Source of the DNA: Archilochus colubris
Lineage: Eukaryota > Chordata > Aves > Apodiformes > Trochilidae
Assembly: GCA_023079485.1 (NCBI GenBank)
Contig: CM041115.1
Location: 47,458,156-47,522,155, forward strand
DNA: 64,000 nucleotides
Direction: 5' to 3'
Shown here: one piece after another, positions 25,079-36,065 of the stretch
Layout of the letters: every line of letters begins with the position of its first letter
Position numbering within the stretch: position 1 is the first letter of the stretch
Program-made: the position numbers and the translations under genes
The notes under the pieces: generated by a model
Databases searched by the model: none
The model's input: the letters and a program-made list of their open reading frames with translations, nothing else
Told to the model about the DNA's origin: nothing

Positions 25079-28000
25079 CTCTTCTGTGCTCAGGATCTCT
25101 CGTGTGTACTAGATTCATGATGCCCAAGCTCACCTTGTGTACATTTTGTGACTGCCCTGAGAGTGCATAGTGAAAAGAAAAGAGGTGAGAATGCCATCCA
25201 AACTGGGAGAGGATTGGAGACCGACACTGTTGGTTACAGTTCAACCTTATAGGGATTTACATGTCTTTGGTAGCTGCAGCCTGAAATGGAAGAGTTGCAG
25301 CCTGCATATATGACCCTTGACATGGGAGAAAATTTGCTTAGGCAGTAGAAGCTTATCTTTTAATCGGCTAACACTACCCAAAAACAATCTTATTCTCATC
25401 AGCTTTGGTGTCTGCTCTTATTTATTATAAGTAAATAAATACCTCTCTGCAGAAATATCTATTCCTTATTGGGGCATACTGAAGCAAGTACTACCCTGTA
25501 AAAATAAAATAAAAGCTCTTCTAGAATAGTTTGATGCATGAAGAGGTGGGCAGGAACTTCTCAGGTATCTCAATAAATTAAAGGATGCATTGTGCTTCTG
25601 CATATATTTGTATATGCATGACTTGTAAGACTGCATCTTTTGTGTTATTTGAACTGTACCATGTAAAAATTGTTGGAGAATTTCAGTAGAATTTGGATAC
25701 TGTTATTCTGTGTCAGGACAAGTATTTGATGTCATGACAAGGTATTTCTTGAAATAGTATTTTTCTTTCAGGTAAAATCACTATTCTCCTGGGATTTTTT
25801 TTTTCTTAATTGAATAGAAAAGTGGTCTTTTAGTTTACTGAAAGTAAACAGGCTTGTGAGGTAAGACAATGGATACAAATAAGAGTATATGGCTAGACTC
25901 CCAAATGTGCTTTTTCTGCTTTATGCTACTCATGTAGTCATTAATCCTCACTCTTTCAGACTTTCCAGTTACTTACTTGTAGTCAATTAGTCCAGCATAA
26001 TTAAAAGGGTGGGGAGCTATCATGCATGGACTTTAAATAATTCTTCTTTGTACTTACCACCCTTAAGGCAGGGATTTCAGCTCACTGAGAAAGCAAAGCT
26101 GTTTTAAAAAACAGTGTGGAATTAGGTATGCTGCTTGGAAATGGAGGCAAGATATAAAGAAATTTGTGATTTCCTGTTCAGTACCTCTTTATGTCTGCTC
26201 AGACAGAAATTTGATTTGGTCTGTGTGCAAGTGTTTGGTGGTAGAGTTACTGTTAATGACTTTGAATGTGTGTCATTCCTTATTCACACACTTTTCTATC
26301 ATAAACTACAGTGTAAGATCAGCTGCTTTTGCAGATCTCGGTTTTTACAGTCTATCAAACTTGTGAGGTAGGTGTACTATAGGGGTAGAAAGTATGGTTT
26401 TGCCAGTGTGGCATTTAGACTGTATCTTCATTCAGTATTCCTAAACTCTTGCTATCTTTCCTCTATAAACATACCCTAAAGTGAAATGGAATTTGGCAGC
26501 GAGAAGTCCTCAAATAAAGGCTGTACTCCCTGGGAAAAATAAAAACAAACCAAAACAGTAATAATAGAATTAGAGGAATTCAGTTTAGGTTAAATAGGGT
26601 GAATGCACACTCTAAAATAGTCTAAAATGGTCACCTTTGCAATCATTAACCCTCAAAAGAGTACCTACTAGGAGTACGTTATGTTTTTGTATTTGTAAAA
26701 ATCTACAGCACATGTAGTGAATGTACAGTAACAGCTGTAGTCACACACAGGTGACATAAGGATCAGGTTCCTATCCAGCACACAAAGAAAACTTACAAGG
26801 AGCACCTCAAAAACTGAAAAGCCGTCGTTACAGAGACTGCCTCGCCATAAAAGATTCACCAGGATGACCTACTTAGGAGATACATCATGTACCTAAAATC
26901 AGCCTACAGTTTTCAGTCATAAATATTACATCCTGGCTTTTTTAAGGCTGCATCTCTCTTCCAGTAAATGCTTCGGTTTGTGAATAGTTGAATAGTTCCA
27001 TTACGTCTGATTTCTTTGAGAAACATTCAGACTGAATAAAATTAATGTAGAGGAAAGGACTAAGAATAAGAACATTTTTTACTAGAGGTGAATTTCTACA
27101 GTTATAAAAAAATATAGAGGAATATCTTTTTGCTTCTTATGTTGTATTACAGCCATGTCTGTGTGATTTTTGGTTGGTTTTATTTTATCAGAAGTACATT
27201 ATGTTCTTAGTTTATATAATGTAGTCTGTAATTCTTCCTCCTCAAGACAGTATCAGTCTTAAAACTGATGTCTGGAATATAGGTCTGGGGACAGTGTGTA
27301 CTACTGAATGAGTGACGGAAAGTTTCTCAAAGCCTGACACTGGGCTTCTCCCATGGAGCTTGGGTGACAGTACACACTACTTTAGCAAGGGTAATAGGAT
27401 CTGCTTTAGAAATTTCCAGTCCTTTATTCTTAATCCTGCATTACATCTCACTGCCTCTATGGTTGTAATAGTGCAGCTTTTTCTGATGTAATGATGGAAA
27501 ACAGATCATTAAAATGATGATGGTTAAAAATAACCTTTTCCCCAAACTAGAAGCAGGCGGTGATTTCTTGGAAGCACTGCTACAGAAATCTCAGCCTGCT
27601 TTCTCCTGGAGCTGAGGCTTCTGCAATCCCCTTGCTGTGCTCAGATTGACCCACCCACCCTTAACTTTAGACATATGACTAATGGTGCAGCTTTGTAATT
27701 GATTTCAGCTGTTCTAACTTTGGATTGCTGCCAAAGGATCCTGCATTTCTTCCCTCGCTCTGCTTGCATGCTGCTTCCATTTCTTCCTACCACCCCTAGT
27801 GATCATGCAGTTCTGTGATGCGCAAATTGCCTTGCTGATATCCCTGAAAAGTGCCCGGAAAAGAGGGGAATGATTAGACTTTGGTAAATTTGCAAGATGC
27901 TCTTTGTGATCTTGGGGCTGCATAAAAGAAGAGATAAAAACGTACAGAACGGGTGCAGGGAGGTGGACTGAGACAAATGCCTTGGTGCTTTCATGGAGTT

Positions 28001-28767
28001 AGATTGATGAGAGCTCATGCTAACTAACACACTCTAGGGTGAATTAGCTGATCATATAGTTTCTCCAGCTGCTTCTGCTGTTACTATGGACAAGGGAGAA
28101 AGAAACGTGCCTGTCCATGATTTGCGTATTGGAAATCTTCAGAGCGTGAAAGTGCCACTGCTTCCAGCCAGCCATCTCCCAGAGCTGATTTTTTTTTAGT
28201 GTGGGACTAAGTATTGCTGAGTTTTAGTGTCTTTTTATAACTTTTCCCTTTTACCTCTCATTATAACTCACTGTGATTGGGTTGACCAAGTTTAGTCAGC
28301 TTTGAGAGACTGGTATAGATCTCAGGAATTTTAACTCCCTGCAAGATCTGTGTAAGTGAGAGGCTGGACAGAAGACAGATATTTCATGGTTACTCACTTA
28401 GAGAAAAGCTATTATTTGTAGTCTTTTATATCACAGCAGGAAGTTGAAATGGGGAAGGACATTTCAGACAGAATCAGCGTGCTGTATGGTGCATAGAACT
28501 GCTTGCTTTCCTTCAGAATAAAAACTGCTATCAATTGAAAGGATGGAGAGTAATAAATTTCATTCTGAAAACTGGGTATTTTCTCTTCAGAACATTATCC
28601 TTGTAGCCAGGGATAATTACATCTCTGAAGAAAATCCATGTAGGTGTATTTGAAGTCCTGAACTGTGGTGTCTCGTGCTTAAATGAAGACTGGTATGGTT
28701 TCATATCAGTGTGAAACAGTCACTAAGAGAGTGCAAAGTATAAATTTTTTTCTCTCATATTTTGCAG
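25079..28767. other. Intronic sequence before the SV2C start-codon exon
   Basis: Non-coding. A recursive-splice-like motif (TTTTTCTTTCAG followed by GTAAAA) sits at 25770/25771. Nothing else is recognised until the acceptor at 28767. Confidence 0.55.
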
Positions 28768-29446
28768 GTTGAGCTTTTTCTACTGCTGTCCAAGACTCAA
28801 TAGATACTCTAACCAGTATTCGTCAGGTCCCTCTGCAGCTTAACAACAGTCCTTCTTTGATACAAGATGGAGGAAACATACAAAGACAGGACTTCGTTAG
28901 TGAAAGGGGCAAAAGATATTGCCAAGGAAGTGAAGAGACAAGCAGTGAAAAAAGTTAATAAAGCTGTTGATAAAGCTCAGGATGGCTACACACAGAGGTC
29001 CTATAGCCGATTTCAGGATGAGGAAGAAGATGATGATTACTATGCCCAAAGAGGAAATTATAGTGTAGAAGCTAATGATGATGAAGGATCAAGTGAAGCA
29101 ACTGAAGGCCATGATGAAGATGATGAAATTTATGAAGGGGAGTATCAGGGTATCCCCAGCATGGGGCAGAGCAAGGATGGCATGGTGGCCTTAGGTCAGA
29201 CTATGCATGATGAATATAAGGATCGTCATGAGCTGGAAACAGAGAGAAAAGCTGATGAAGAAGAGCTAGCACAGCAATATGAACTGATAATACAAGAATG
29301 TGGCCATGGTCGTTTCCAGTGGGCCCTCTTCTTTGTGTTGGGAATGGCCCTAATGGCTGATGGGGTTGAAGTTTTTGTAGTTGGATTTGTCTTACCCAGT
29401 GCTGAGACAGATATGTGTATACCCAATTCTGGATCAGGATGGCTTG
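28768..29446 (+). other. SV2C: SV2C exon with 5' UTR and start codon
   Basis: The acceptor is a T/C-rich tract ending in TTTGCAG at 28767. The exon opens with 99 bases of 5' UTR that contain no ATG, then the coding part from 28867. The donor is CTTG followed by GTGAGT at 29447. Exon limits are fixed by these sites and by the reading-frame match with the exon at 50602. Confidence 0.93.
28867..29446 (+). CDS. SV2C: Synaptic vesicle glycoprotein 2C, first coding exon (residues 1-193 plus one base)
   Basis: SV2C is a synaptic-vesicle membrane glycoprotein with a major-facilitator (MFS) fold and twelve membrane segments. It supports calcium-triggered release and synaptotagmin trafficking in neurons. 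This exon encodes the cytoplasmic N-tail and first membrane segment. Visible features are a basic amphipathic start (KGAKDIAKEVKRQAVKKV, residues 13-30), the YSRF sorting signal at 46-49, a strongly acidic stretch (about 51-57 and 82-90), and the SV2-wide block TEGHDEDDEIYEGEYQGIP (79-97). Next come a charged linker, HGRFQW (147-152), and the first membrane helix (about 151-177). The sequence matches SV2C rather than SV2A or SV2B in its ETYKDRTS start and its QGIPSM and CIPNSGSGWL segments. The ATG has an ideal context (A at -3, G at +4). The exon ends in phase 1 after residue 193. Reading through the donor would meet TAA after two codons, so splicing is obligatory. Identification is by recalled family sequence. 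Confidence 0.96.
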
Positions 29447-29747
29447 GTGAGTAAAGTCTTTTCTGTCTTTGTGCTCTGTGTTACATACAGTACTCCTACA
29501 TATGTATTTGTTCACACCAGTGTTTACAAAAAAAAATGTTTGTATTGAATATAAGTAAGCCATCCACAGAGTGCATTAACAAACTAATATGTATTTAATA
29601 ATAATAATCAAAATTTTATTCTTTAGATATTTGTTTTCTCTTCCAGTCAGTAAATATTAATAGATCACTACAGTGATCTGCACAGTAAAAGTGTGAGAGG
29701 AATACATTTTCTTCTCTCATGCAAGAGTAGACATCCAGATGAGCAAT

Positions 29748-29793
29748 TTAAAAAAAAAAAAAACGAAACAAAAAAACCAAACTCAAACAAACC
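29748..29793. repeat. A-rich (AAAC)-like low-complexity tract
   Basis: A run of about fifteen A residues followed by imperfect AAAC units. Confidence 0.9.
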
Positions 29794-29825
29794 ACAAGAG
29801 TGTATCATACAAATGATTGTCATGT

Positions 29826-29851
29826 TGTCACATGTCTTGTGACATGTGACA
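29826..29851. repeat. Perfect 11-bp inverted repeat (hairpin)
   Basis: TGTCACATGTC is followed by the 4-base loop TTGT and by GACATGTGACA, its exact reverse complement. The sequence 'gtcatgt' recurs on both sides. It lies 380 bases inside the intron. Confidence 0.9.
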
Positions 29852-30781
29852 TACAACAGATTGTCATGTCACATACTACATGGGAGCCTTCTCAAGGGCG
29901 AGATGAAATGCAATCTGGGAAATGCCATCAGGGGAAAATGTTGTCTTGCCATTTCCCTCCTTCTGTTTTCTCCTTTTATCCCAGTGGCTGCTGTTTGGCC
30001 ATGCAGAACATATGATGTTTATTTTGAATCCAGGGGGACAGAAATGGAGAAATGGTTGGATATATTCCAGGGGTATGGTTTTTTGTGTTTTTCTGTTGAT
30101 GTGGACATGCTGTGTCTCATCCAGTTGCTTATTTCCTCCCACTGTGGGACCAATGTTCAGGCTGAGCCTGCCTTCTGGGACTTGGTGAGAGCTCCAGCAC
30201 CAGGGCCAGGTGTGTGCTTGCCCTCCCTGGGCATGCCCAGGCACAGCAGGTAAAGCAAGGCTCTCAGGGGCAGGGACAGGGAGAGAGGGTGTAGGAATGG
30301 TTTCCCAGGAAGAGGGGAAGCAGAAGGATGGGGGCTTGGAACATGGCAGAAAATTAAATATATGTGTGTGCATGAGCAGCTTGGGCTTGAAGGATCCAGG
30401 CTATTACCAAAAAAAGGTAATTTTCTTATTAAATATTTAGGAATGTTTGTCTTCTAGCAGAGGAACTGTTTATTCTCTGCATCTTTACTGCATATGGTTC
30501 TGCTGCAAAAGTCTCATTTTAACTTAGCTTGGTGTCCTCATTTTATTCCTTTACTCACTATCAATTAGAAGGACCCTTAGATACCAACTGCATCAAAATT
30601 AGATTCAGAATTTTAAGTAGCAGAGGCTATTTGTGCTACTTAAATAACACAGAAGTTTTCTTGGTAGACTGTTGAGCCCATGACAGTCTGGATTCCTGAT
30701 GTATCATTACCAGCAGTTTGGCTCCATAGTTTTAAGACCATAGTCACCCTTATTTATATTTCTAAGCCTCCCTTCACATCA

Positions 30782-30915
30782 TGGAATCACAGAATGGTAT
30801 GAGTTTGAAGGGACCTTAAAGATCATCAAGATCCAATCCCCCTGCATGTGTAGGGACACCTCTCACTAGACCATGTTGCTCAAGGCCCCATCCAACCTGG
30901 CCTTGCATGAGCTTT
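30782..30915 (-). mobile_element. Short CR1 LINE 3' fragment
   Basis: The plus strand reads 'tggaatcacagaatggtatgag', 'gaagggaccttaaagatcatcaag' and 'agggacacctctcactagacc'. About 130 bases of the antisense 3' terminus. Confidence 0.88.
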
Positions 30916-31689
30916 TAAATCATGAGTGTAATCAGGAGCTGAATTCTCAGATGGCTGAGTCCCTGGGGTTATTCCTCGTCATTTGATCATTTGTTGTTAG
31001 AAATTAAATTAACTTCTCTGCCTATTTTTACAGTGCAGTGATTAAACTTAAAATAAAAAAATTATCTGAGTTTGTGCAGCTAAAGAAACTGCATACAAAT
31101 AATCTGTTTGGTATTACTTGTTTACACAGATTTACAAACATCCTATTTGTCATGCTTGGACCTGTCAGTTTTCAGATCTAATTTTTTCAGGATGAAAGTG
31201 TATAAACATGGCTATTTATAGCCATTTTGAAGGTCTGTAAGTATTTCAAAGAACAGAGAGAGAGAAAATGAAACAACCTAAAAATGGTATCTAGATAAAT
31301 GTTACTGTGTCAGTGCAGATAGTAATAGCATACAATTTATAATATAAGTGTACTCCAATTTGCTCTTAATGTTATTTTGTTAACCAGTACTTGATAGCTA
31401 AGGACATTATTGAACTCTACTAATGAATTTTTAGAAATTCTTTCTATTGCTGGAACAAAGATGATGGATCTCAACCCCGTTTTTTAATTTCTTATAACTG
31501 GGGATTTTTACCAACAAAGTGAATGGTCAAAGCTGTCTTTGTTCTTCAGGATGATAACAATGTAAGGGTACCCACCTAATCTCTCTGCAACTAGTTCATA
31601 TGGAGTTAAGGAAAAGAATGACATTATACAACACTAAGATGGAGCTTCATGATGCTACACATTCAGTAGCTGACTGATCCACATATGCA

Positions 31690-31820
31690 GTCACAGAATC
31701 ACAGAATCATGTTGGAAGGAACTTTGAGAGATAGACTCTCTGAATCACAGAGTATTCAGACCAACCCCACTGGCAGAGCAGGATCACCCAGTGTAGGTCA
31801 CACTGGAATACCTTCCACTT
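31690..31820 (-). mobile_element. Short diverged CR1 LINE 3' fragment
   Basis: The plus strand reads 'gtcacagaatcacagaatcatgttggaaggaac', with an inserted repeat of 'gaatcacagagtattcagaccaacccc', then 'gagcaggatcacccagtgtaggtca'. About 130 bases. Confidence 0.8.
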
Positions 31821-32236
31821 GCATTAAATGGTAAACTGGGAAATGGATCTTTTCATAATTAAGACACTTTGAACACTTTAGTACTCTTGGCTTCTCTGTC
31901 ACAGAGAATACTCAACACAGCACTGAATGCTTACAGAAAGCATCTTTATACAGTCATAGCTAGGCTCTCACAGCCATGCCTTTGTATTATTTCGCTATTG
32001 TGATTTCACATCATAATCATATCCTAAGTGGGGTCTTCCAGTAAGGCATAATTTTTTTTTCATTATTATAATTCCATAATCCAGAGGGGTTTAATGCTGT
32101 TAGAATACTAAAGTCATGAGACCAGTGCTACAACTTATAGAGTGGAATTGGTACACATACACAGTATGTATTTTCCAGGTGATTTTCTAGACTGATAAGA
32201 AACACATTTAGAACATGTTAATTTCTCATTGAAAAA

Positions 32237-32279
32237 AGTGGTAAAAGCTAATTTTAATCAGTGGTAAAAGCTAATTTTT
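32237..32279. repeat. 20-bp direct repeat, period 23
   Basis: AGTGGTAAAAGCTAATTTTA at 32237 and AGTGGTAAAAGCTAATTTTT at 32260 differ at the last base only. Confidence 0.92.
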
Positions 32280-32963
32280 CAGACATCATGTCATGATAGT
32301 TTATTAGGGAACATGAACTCATGGATTGTACGCTGGCTTGCTGTTTTAAACAAAGATCAAGGTTTAAATTCAACTGGGCAAGATCATATAGCTTGGACTA
32401 TTTGGATCATACAGGCTCATTGAGCCTGTATGGATTGTCTCTGTATCTGACAGAATTCTGGGAATATGCAGCAAAATATCATTGAATAAAAGACTACAGA
32501 ACCTGAATCTGACAGGACCATTCTGTATATATTCAGGCATCTACGTGCCTAGTGGGATTCTCTAGTGTGTCTAGACATCTCACTATATGATAAGACGCCT
32601 TCCACATATTCTTAGAAACATAAATATTTAGAAAAATCTAGAATCAAATTGTTGTTCTCAAACTGTGGCTTTTCTTCTGGGCATTTGGATAAGTTTCCCT
32701 CCTGCAACTTCCCTTTTATAGAGATTTTTCTTGTCATGCTCAAAATAAAATGATCTTAAGAAAATTTTATGTTGAGTTTTCTTTGAAGTTCAGTGCTTGT
32801 GATACTTCTTTGTTTTCCCATCTATCAAGTAGCTATAAGTCTCTATGTAGGCCAGATACCTAGAGACATCCTGATTTGTAGGTAAAGAGCTTTCTTGGAA
32901 CAGCTAATCTTTTTGGGGGATCGTGATTTAACATAGAAGCTAAAGATTTTGTCTTTGCTGATT

Positions 32964-33462
32964 CCATAGAATCACAGAATGTTTTGGGTTGGAAGGGACC
33001 TTAAGATAATCTAGTTCCAACCCCTCTGCATGGACAGGGACACCTCCCACTAGACCAGGTTGCTCCAAGCCCTATTCAGCCTGGCTTTGAACACCCTCAG
33101 GGATGGGGCGCCCATAACTTCTCTGGGCAAGCTGCTGCAGTGTCCCACTATCCTGACAGGGAAGAATTCCTACCGAGTCCAAATCTAAATCTACCCTCTA
33201 ATCAAGTCTAGTCTAGTCCAGTCTAATCTAATCTAAATCTGTCCTCTTTCAGTTTAAACCATTATCCCTTATCTTATCACTCCATGTTCATGGAGTTCCT
33301 CCCCAGCTTTTCTGTAGGTCTCCTGGAGGGCTGCTATAAGGTCTCCCTGGAGCCTTACCATCTCCAGGCTGAATAACCCCACATCTCTCAGCCTGTCTTC
33401 AGAGGTGAGGTTCTGAAGCCTGTCTTCAGAGGGCTTCAGCCCTCCGTTCATCTTCATGGGGA
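32964..33462 (-). mobile_element. CR1 LINE 3' fragment with internal tandem expansion
   Basis: The plus strand begins 'ccatagaatcacagaatgttttggg' and 'ggaagggaccttaagataatctag'. It continues through the usual blocks to 'ggtctccctggagccttaccatctccaggctgaa'. Between 33183 and 33240 the CR1 sequence is expanded into imperfect TCTAA/TCTAG units. Antisense to SV2C, no open frame. Confidence 0.92.
33183..33240. repeat. TCTAA/TCTAG pentamer expansion inside CR1
   Basis: Imperfect repeats of TCTAA, TCTAG and TCTAAA, about 58 bases, located where other CR1 copies have 'cctaatgtctaacctaaatc'. It probably grew from the ordinary 'tctaacctaaatct' of the element. Confidence 0.85.
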
Positions 33463-33927
33463 ATTAATTTATGGTTAAGTAAATATTTTTTTTGCAAGCT
33501 CTTTTCTTCTTGCTGCTTGTAAATAAATGTACATTTAAAGTTTGAAAAAGAGACATGAAAACTAAATTCACTCATCAGCTAAGATTATTCTTGTTTGTGA
33601 ATTATTCAAAATTGGTTTAAACCAGCCTAACTAATGCTAGATTATATTACACTAGTGGCTTAAATGAAATTATTGTCTTTAGGGACTAGTCCAGAATACA
33701 AAGACTGAAACAAGAGGAAGTTTAATACATGGGGCATCTCACTTTCTGTTATGCATTTCTTCTCAAAATTTAGATATTTAGGACTATTTCAAAGCAAAAT
33801 CTACTGCAGATGTTACAGTTTTCTCCTGTCTACTTAATTTCAGTGATACTTAATTTGACAGCATGGTTCCTCTGCACACTGTCATGAAGAAGAAATAAAC
33901 AGTTAACCATCTCTTTGACACATCTTT

Positions 33928-33937
33928 ACTTATTAAA
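33928..33937 (+). repeat. Left target-site duplication of the 33938-37007 LINE
   Basis: ACTTATTAAA here is repeated exactly at 37008-37017, directly after the element's microsatellite tail. This is the signature of target-primed reverse transcription. Confidence 0.85.
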
Positions 33938-33947
33938 TCCTCCACAG

Positions 33948-33987
33948 GCATGCCCTTGTCATGTGGGTGGAGCTTGCATGCCCTTGT
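33948..33987 (+). repeat. Direct repeat at the LINE 5' end
   Basis: GCATGCCCTTGT occurs at 33948-33959 and again at 33976-33987, inside the first 50 bases of the element. It may be part of a tandemly repeated 5' UTR. Confidence 0.85.
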
Positions 33988-34708
33988 GAGGTTGTGAGCT
34001 CTGCTGGAGGGGGCATTGCCTCCAGTAGGGTCTCCCATGCCAGACAGATCACAACTGAAGGGTCAGACGAAGTGTGTCCCTGGGCAGGATGGGCTCAGCA
34101 GCCTTCAGGCAGCCATCCTAGGAGAAGGACAACTCTAACTCCAAACCCAGGCAGATGGAGCTCGTTTAGCTCTGTAAGGCCATCCATCCAAGAGAAGGAC
34201 ACTCTAACTAAACCTAATCCTGAGGACTTCGCTGTCACCAACCAAACTTGCTGGGCCCAGGCAGATGAACCTTATGAGTGCCAGTTCTGTGCATGCTGTG
34301 CCTCACCTAAAAAATCTACAGCGCAGTCCTGAGGGATAAACCCACACTTGTAAATCCCTGCAGCGACAGGCGGGGGATGAAACAGTAGGGGAAAGGGGCA
34401 CTGGAAGCTGCAGACCGAACCCTGCATACAGGCAGCTCAGGACATTGGTCACTTGAGACTGACCTGGGAGATGTCAGTCTTGTTGAGCAGCATCCTGAGT
34501 GACCAAGCAGCCTTTTTCAAGGAGAGCACTGCTTGCTCCACATGGAGAGGTGCCTAGAAAAGGTGGCTTAACCAAAGTTCATCTCTACTCCCCACCTGGC
34601 TGGCTATCCTTTGTCAATGGGCATTTTCTGATGTGGTCAAAAAAAGATAAAGAGACACAGCGATACACCTGCCTCTAAAGGTGCATTCAGTTGACAGTCG
34701 CATGTTAG

Positions 34709-36065
34709 AATGTCAGAACCATGCTTGATACAGCGGACAGTGGGCATCCTGAGTGTCATTCTGCTCTAATTGCTCATGAACTCTCATGACTTAACATTGA
34801 CATTGCTGCTGTCAGTGAAGTTCATCTTCATGAGGAAGGCAGTCTTAAAGAACATGGTGCCAGCTACATACTCTTACCCAAAAGACACGTGTCAGGAATT
34901 GGCTTCATGATTAAAAACTCCATAACCTCGAAACTAAAAAATTTGCTGACGGGTCATTCCAATCACGTTATTTCCTTACACCTCCCACTACACAACAAGC
35001 AATATGTTGTTCTCTTCAGTATTTATGCTCCAACTCTCCAAGGTGACCATGCAGAAAAAGCCAAATTCTACACCAACCTGCATGACCTCACCCAAAAGGT
35101 TTCTGCAGTTGATAAGATCATAATCCTTGATGACTTCAACGCCAGAGTTTGAAAGAACTATGAAGCCTGGAAAGCAGTACTAGGCAAGCATGGTGTTGGA
35201 AACTGTAATGACAATGGACGCCTCCTGATGGAGCTTTGTGCTGAGCAGCAGCTCACCATCACCAACATTATCTTCCAACAGAAAGACAGCCTGAAGACAA
35301 CCTGGATGCATCCTTGATCCAAGCACTGGCACCTCACTGACTACGTCTTAGTGCGCCACAGAAATGTTGGCCATGTCCATCATATCTGAGCGATGCCCAG
35401 TGCAGAATGTCATACAGAGCAACTCCTTGTGTGATGCAAACTTACCCTCTACTTTAAGCCCAAACCTAAGAGGGGTGGCATCCCAAGGAGGAGGCTCAAA
35501 GTGAACAGTCTTCAAAAAGATACAGTGAAAAACAGCTTCCAGGTAAAACTTCAATCTAGACTTTTAGATCGTCCCATAGATCCTTCTTCTGAAGCTCTTT
35601 GGCAACACATTAAAAATAGTGTCCTGCAGTCCTCTGAAGAATCCCTAGGGTTCTCCTCAAAGAAAAACAAAGATTGGTTTGATGAAAACAACAAAGAGAT
35701 CCAAGAATTGGTGACAAAGAAGAGAACCGCTCAGCAAGCACACCTTGCTCAGCCCTCTTGCCACGTAAGAAAAGCAGCCTTACATCTTGCATGCAGTGAG
35801 CTCCAACAGAAACTTCAAGACATCCAGAACAAGTGGTGGATCAACCTAGCAGCAAAGACTGAACTGTGCACAATTATGGGTGATCACAGAGGGCTCTGTG
35901 AAGCGCTGAAAGCAGTGTATGAACCCACACACCCCAGGTTGAAAGCCCTCTGCTTAGTGCAGATGGACAAATGCTTCTTGCAGATAAAACCTCCATCCTG
36001 AACCTATGGTCTGAATATTTTCAGACTATCTTCAGTGCCAGATATGTAGTTCAAGGTTCAGCAGT
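34709..36065 (+). pseudogene. Endonuclease and linker of the LINE polyprotein, decayed
   Basis: One continuous frame of about 450 codons is interrupted only by in-frame stops, five TGA codons before 35440 and one more at about 35999-36001. The N-terminal half is an exonuclease-endonuclease-phosphatase domain that would nick target DNA. The later part (about 35501-36000) is the linker before the reverse transcriptase, rich in Lys, Gln and Glu. The last codons before 36066 read as the family's segment leading into the RT. The metal-binding GDFN is changed to DDFN. The frame's integrity over 1.3 kb suggests a fairly recent insertion compared with the old CR1 fragments in this window. Confidence 0.8.

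Larger units (their letters stand above)
220..28767 (+). other. SV2C: Putative SV2C intron 1
   Basis: The sequence runs from donor GTAAGG at 220 to a classical acceptor, a T/C-rich tract followed by TTTGCAG, ending at 28767. It is AT-rich and full of stop codons in all frames. It contains CR1 fragments, one LTR and simple repeats listed separately. I see no further coding exon. Without the exon 1 assignment this would be upstream intergenic sequence. Confidence 0.5.
29447..30781. other. Intron start, no recognised genes
   Basis: Holds an A/C-rich tract (29748-29793) and a strong inverted repeat (29826-29851). About 29900-30420 is relatively GC-rich with overlapping chance frames on both strands. 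None resembles a known protein. Confidence 0.6.

Noticed and set aside
29846..30440. Overlapping frames of 60-165 codons on both strands
   Set aside because: They overlap one another in a locally GC-rich stretch just inside the SV2C intron. No domain or conserved motif is visible.
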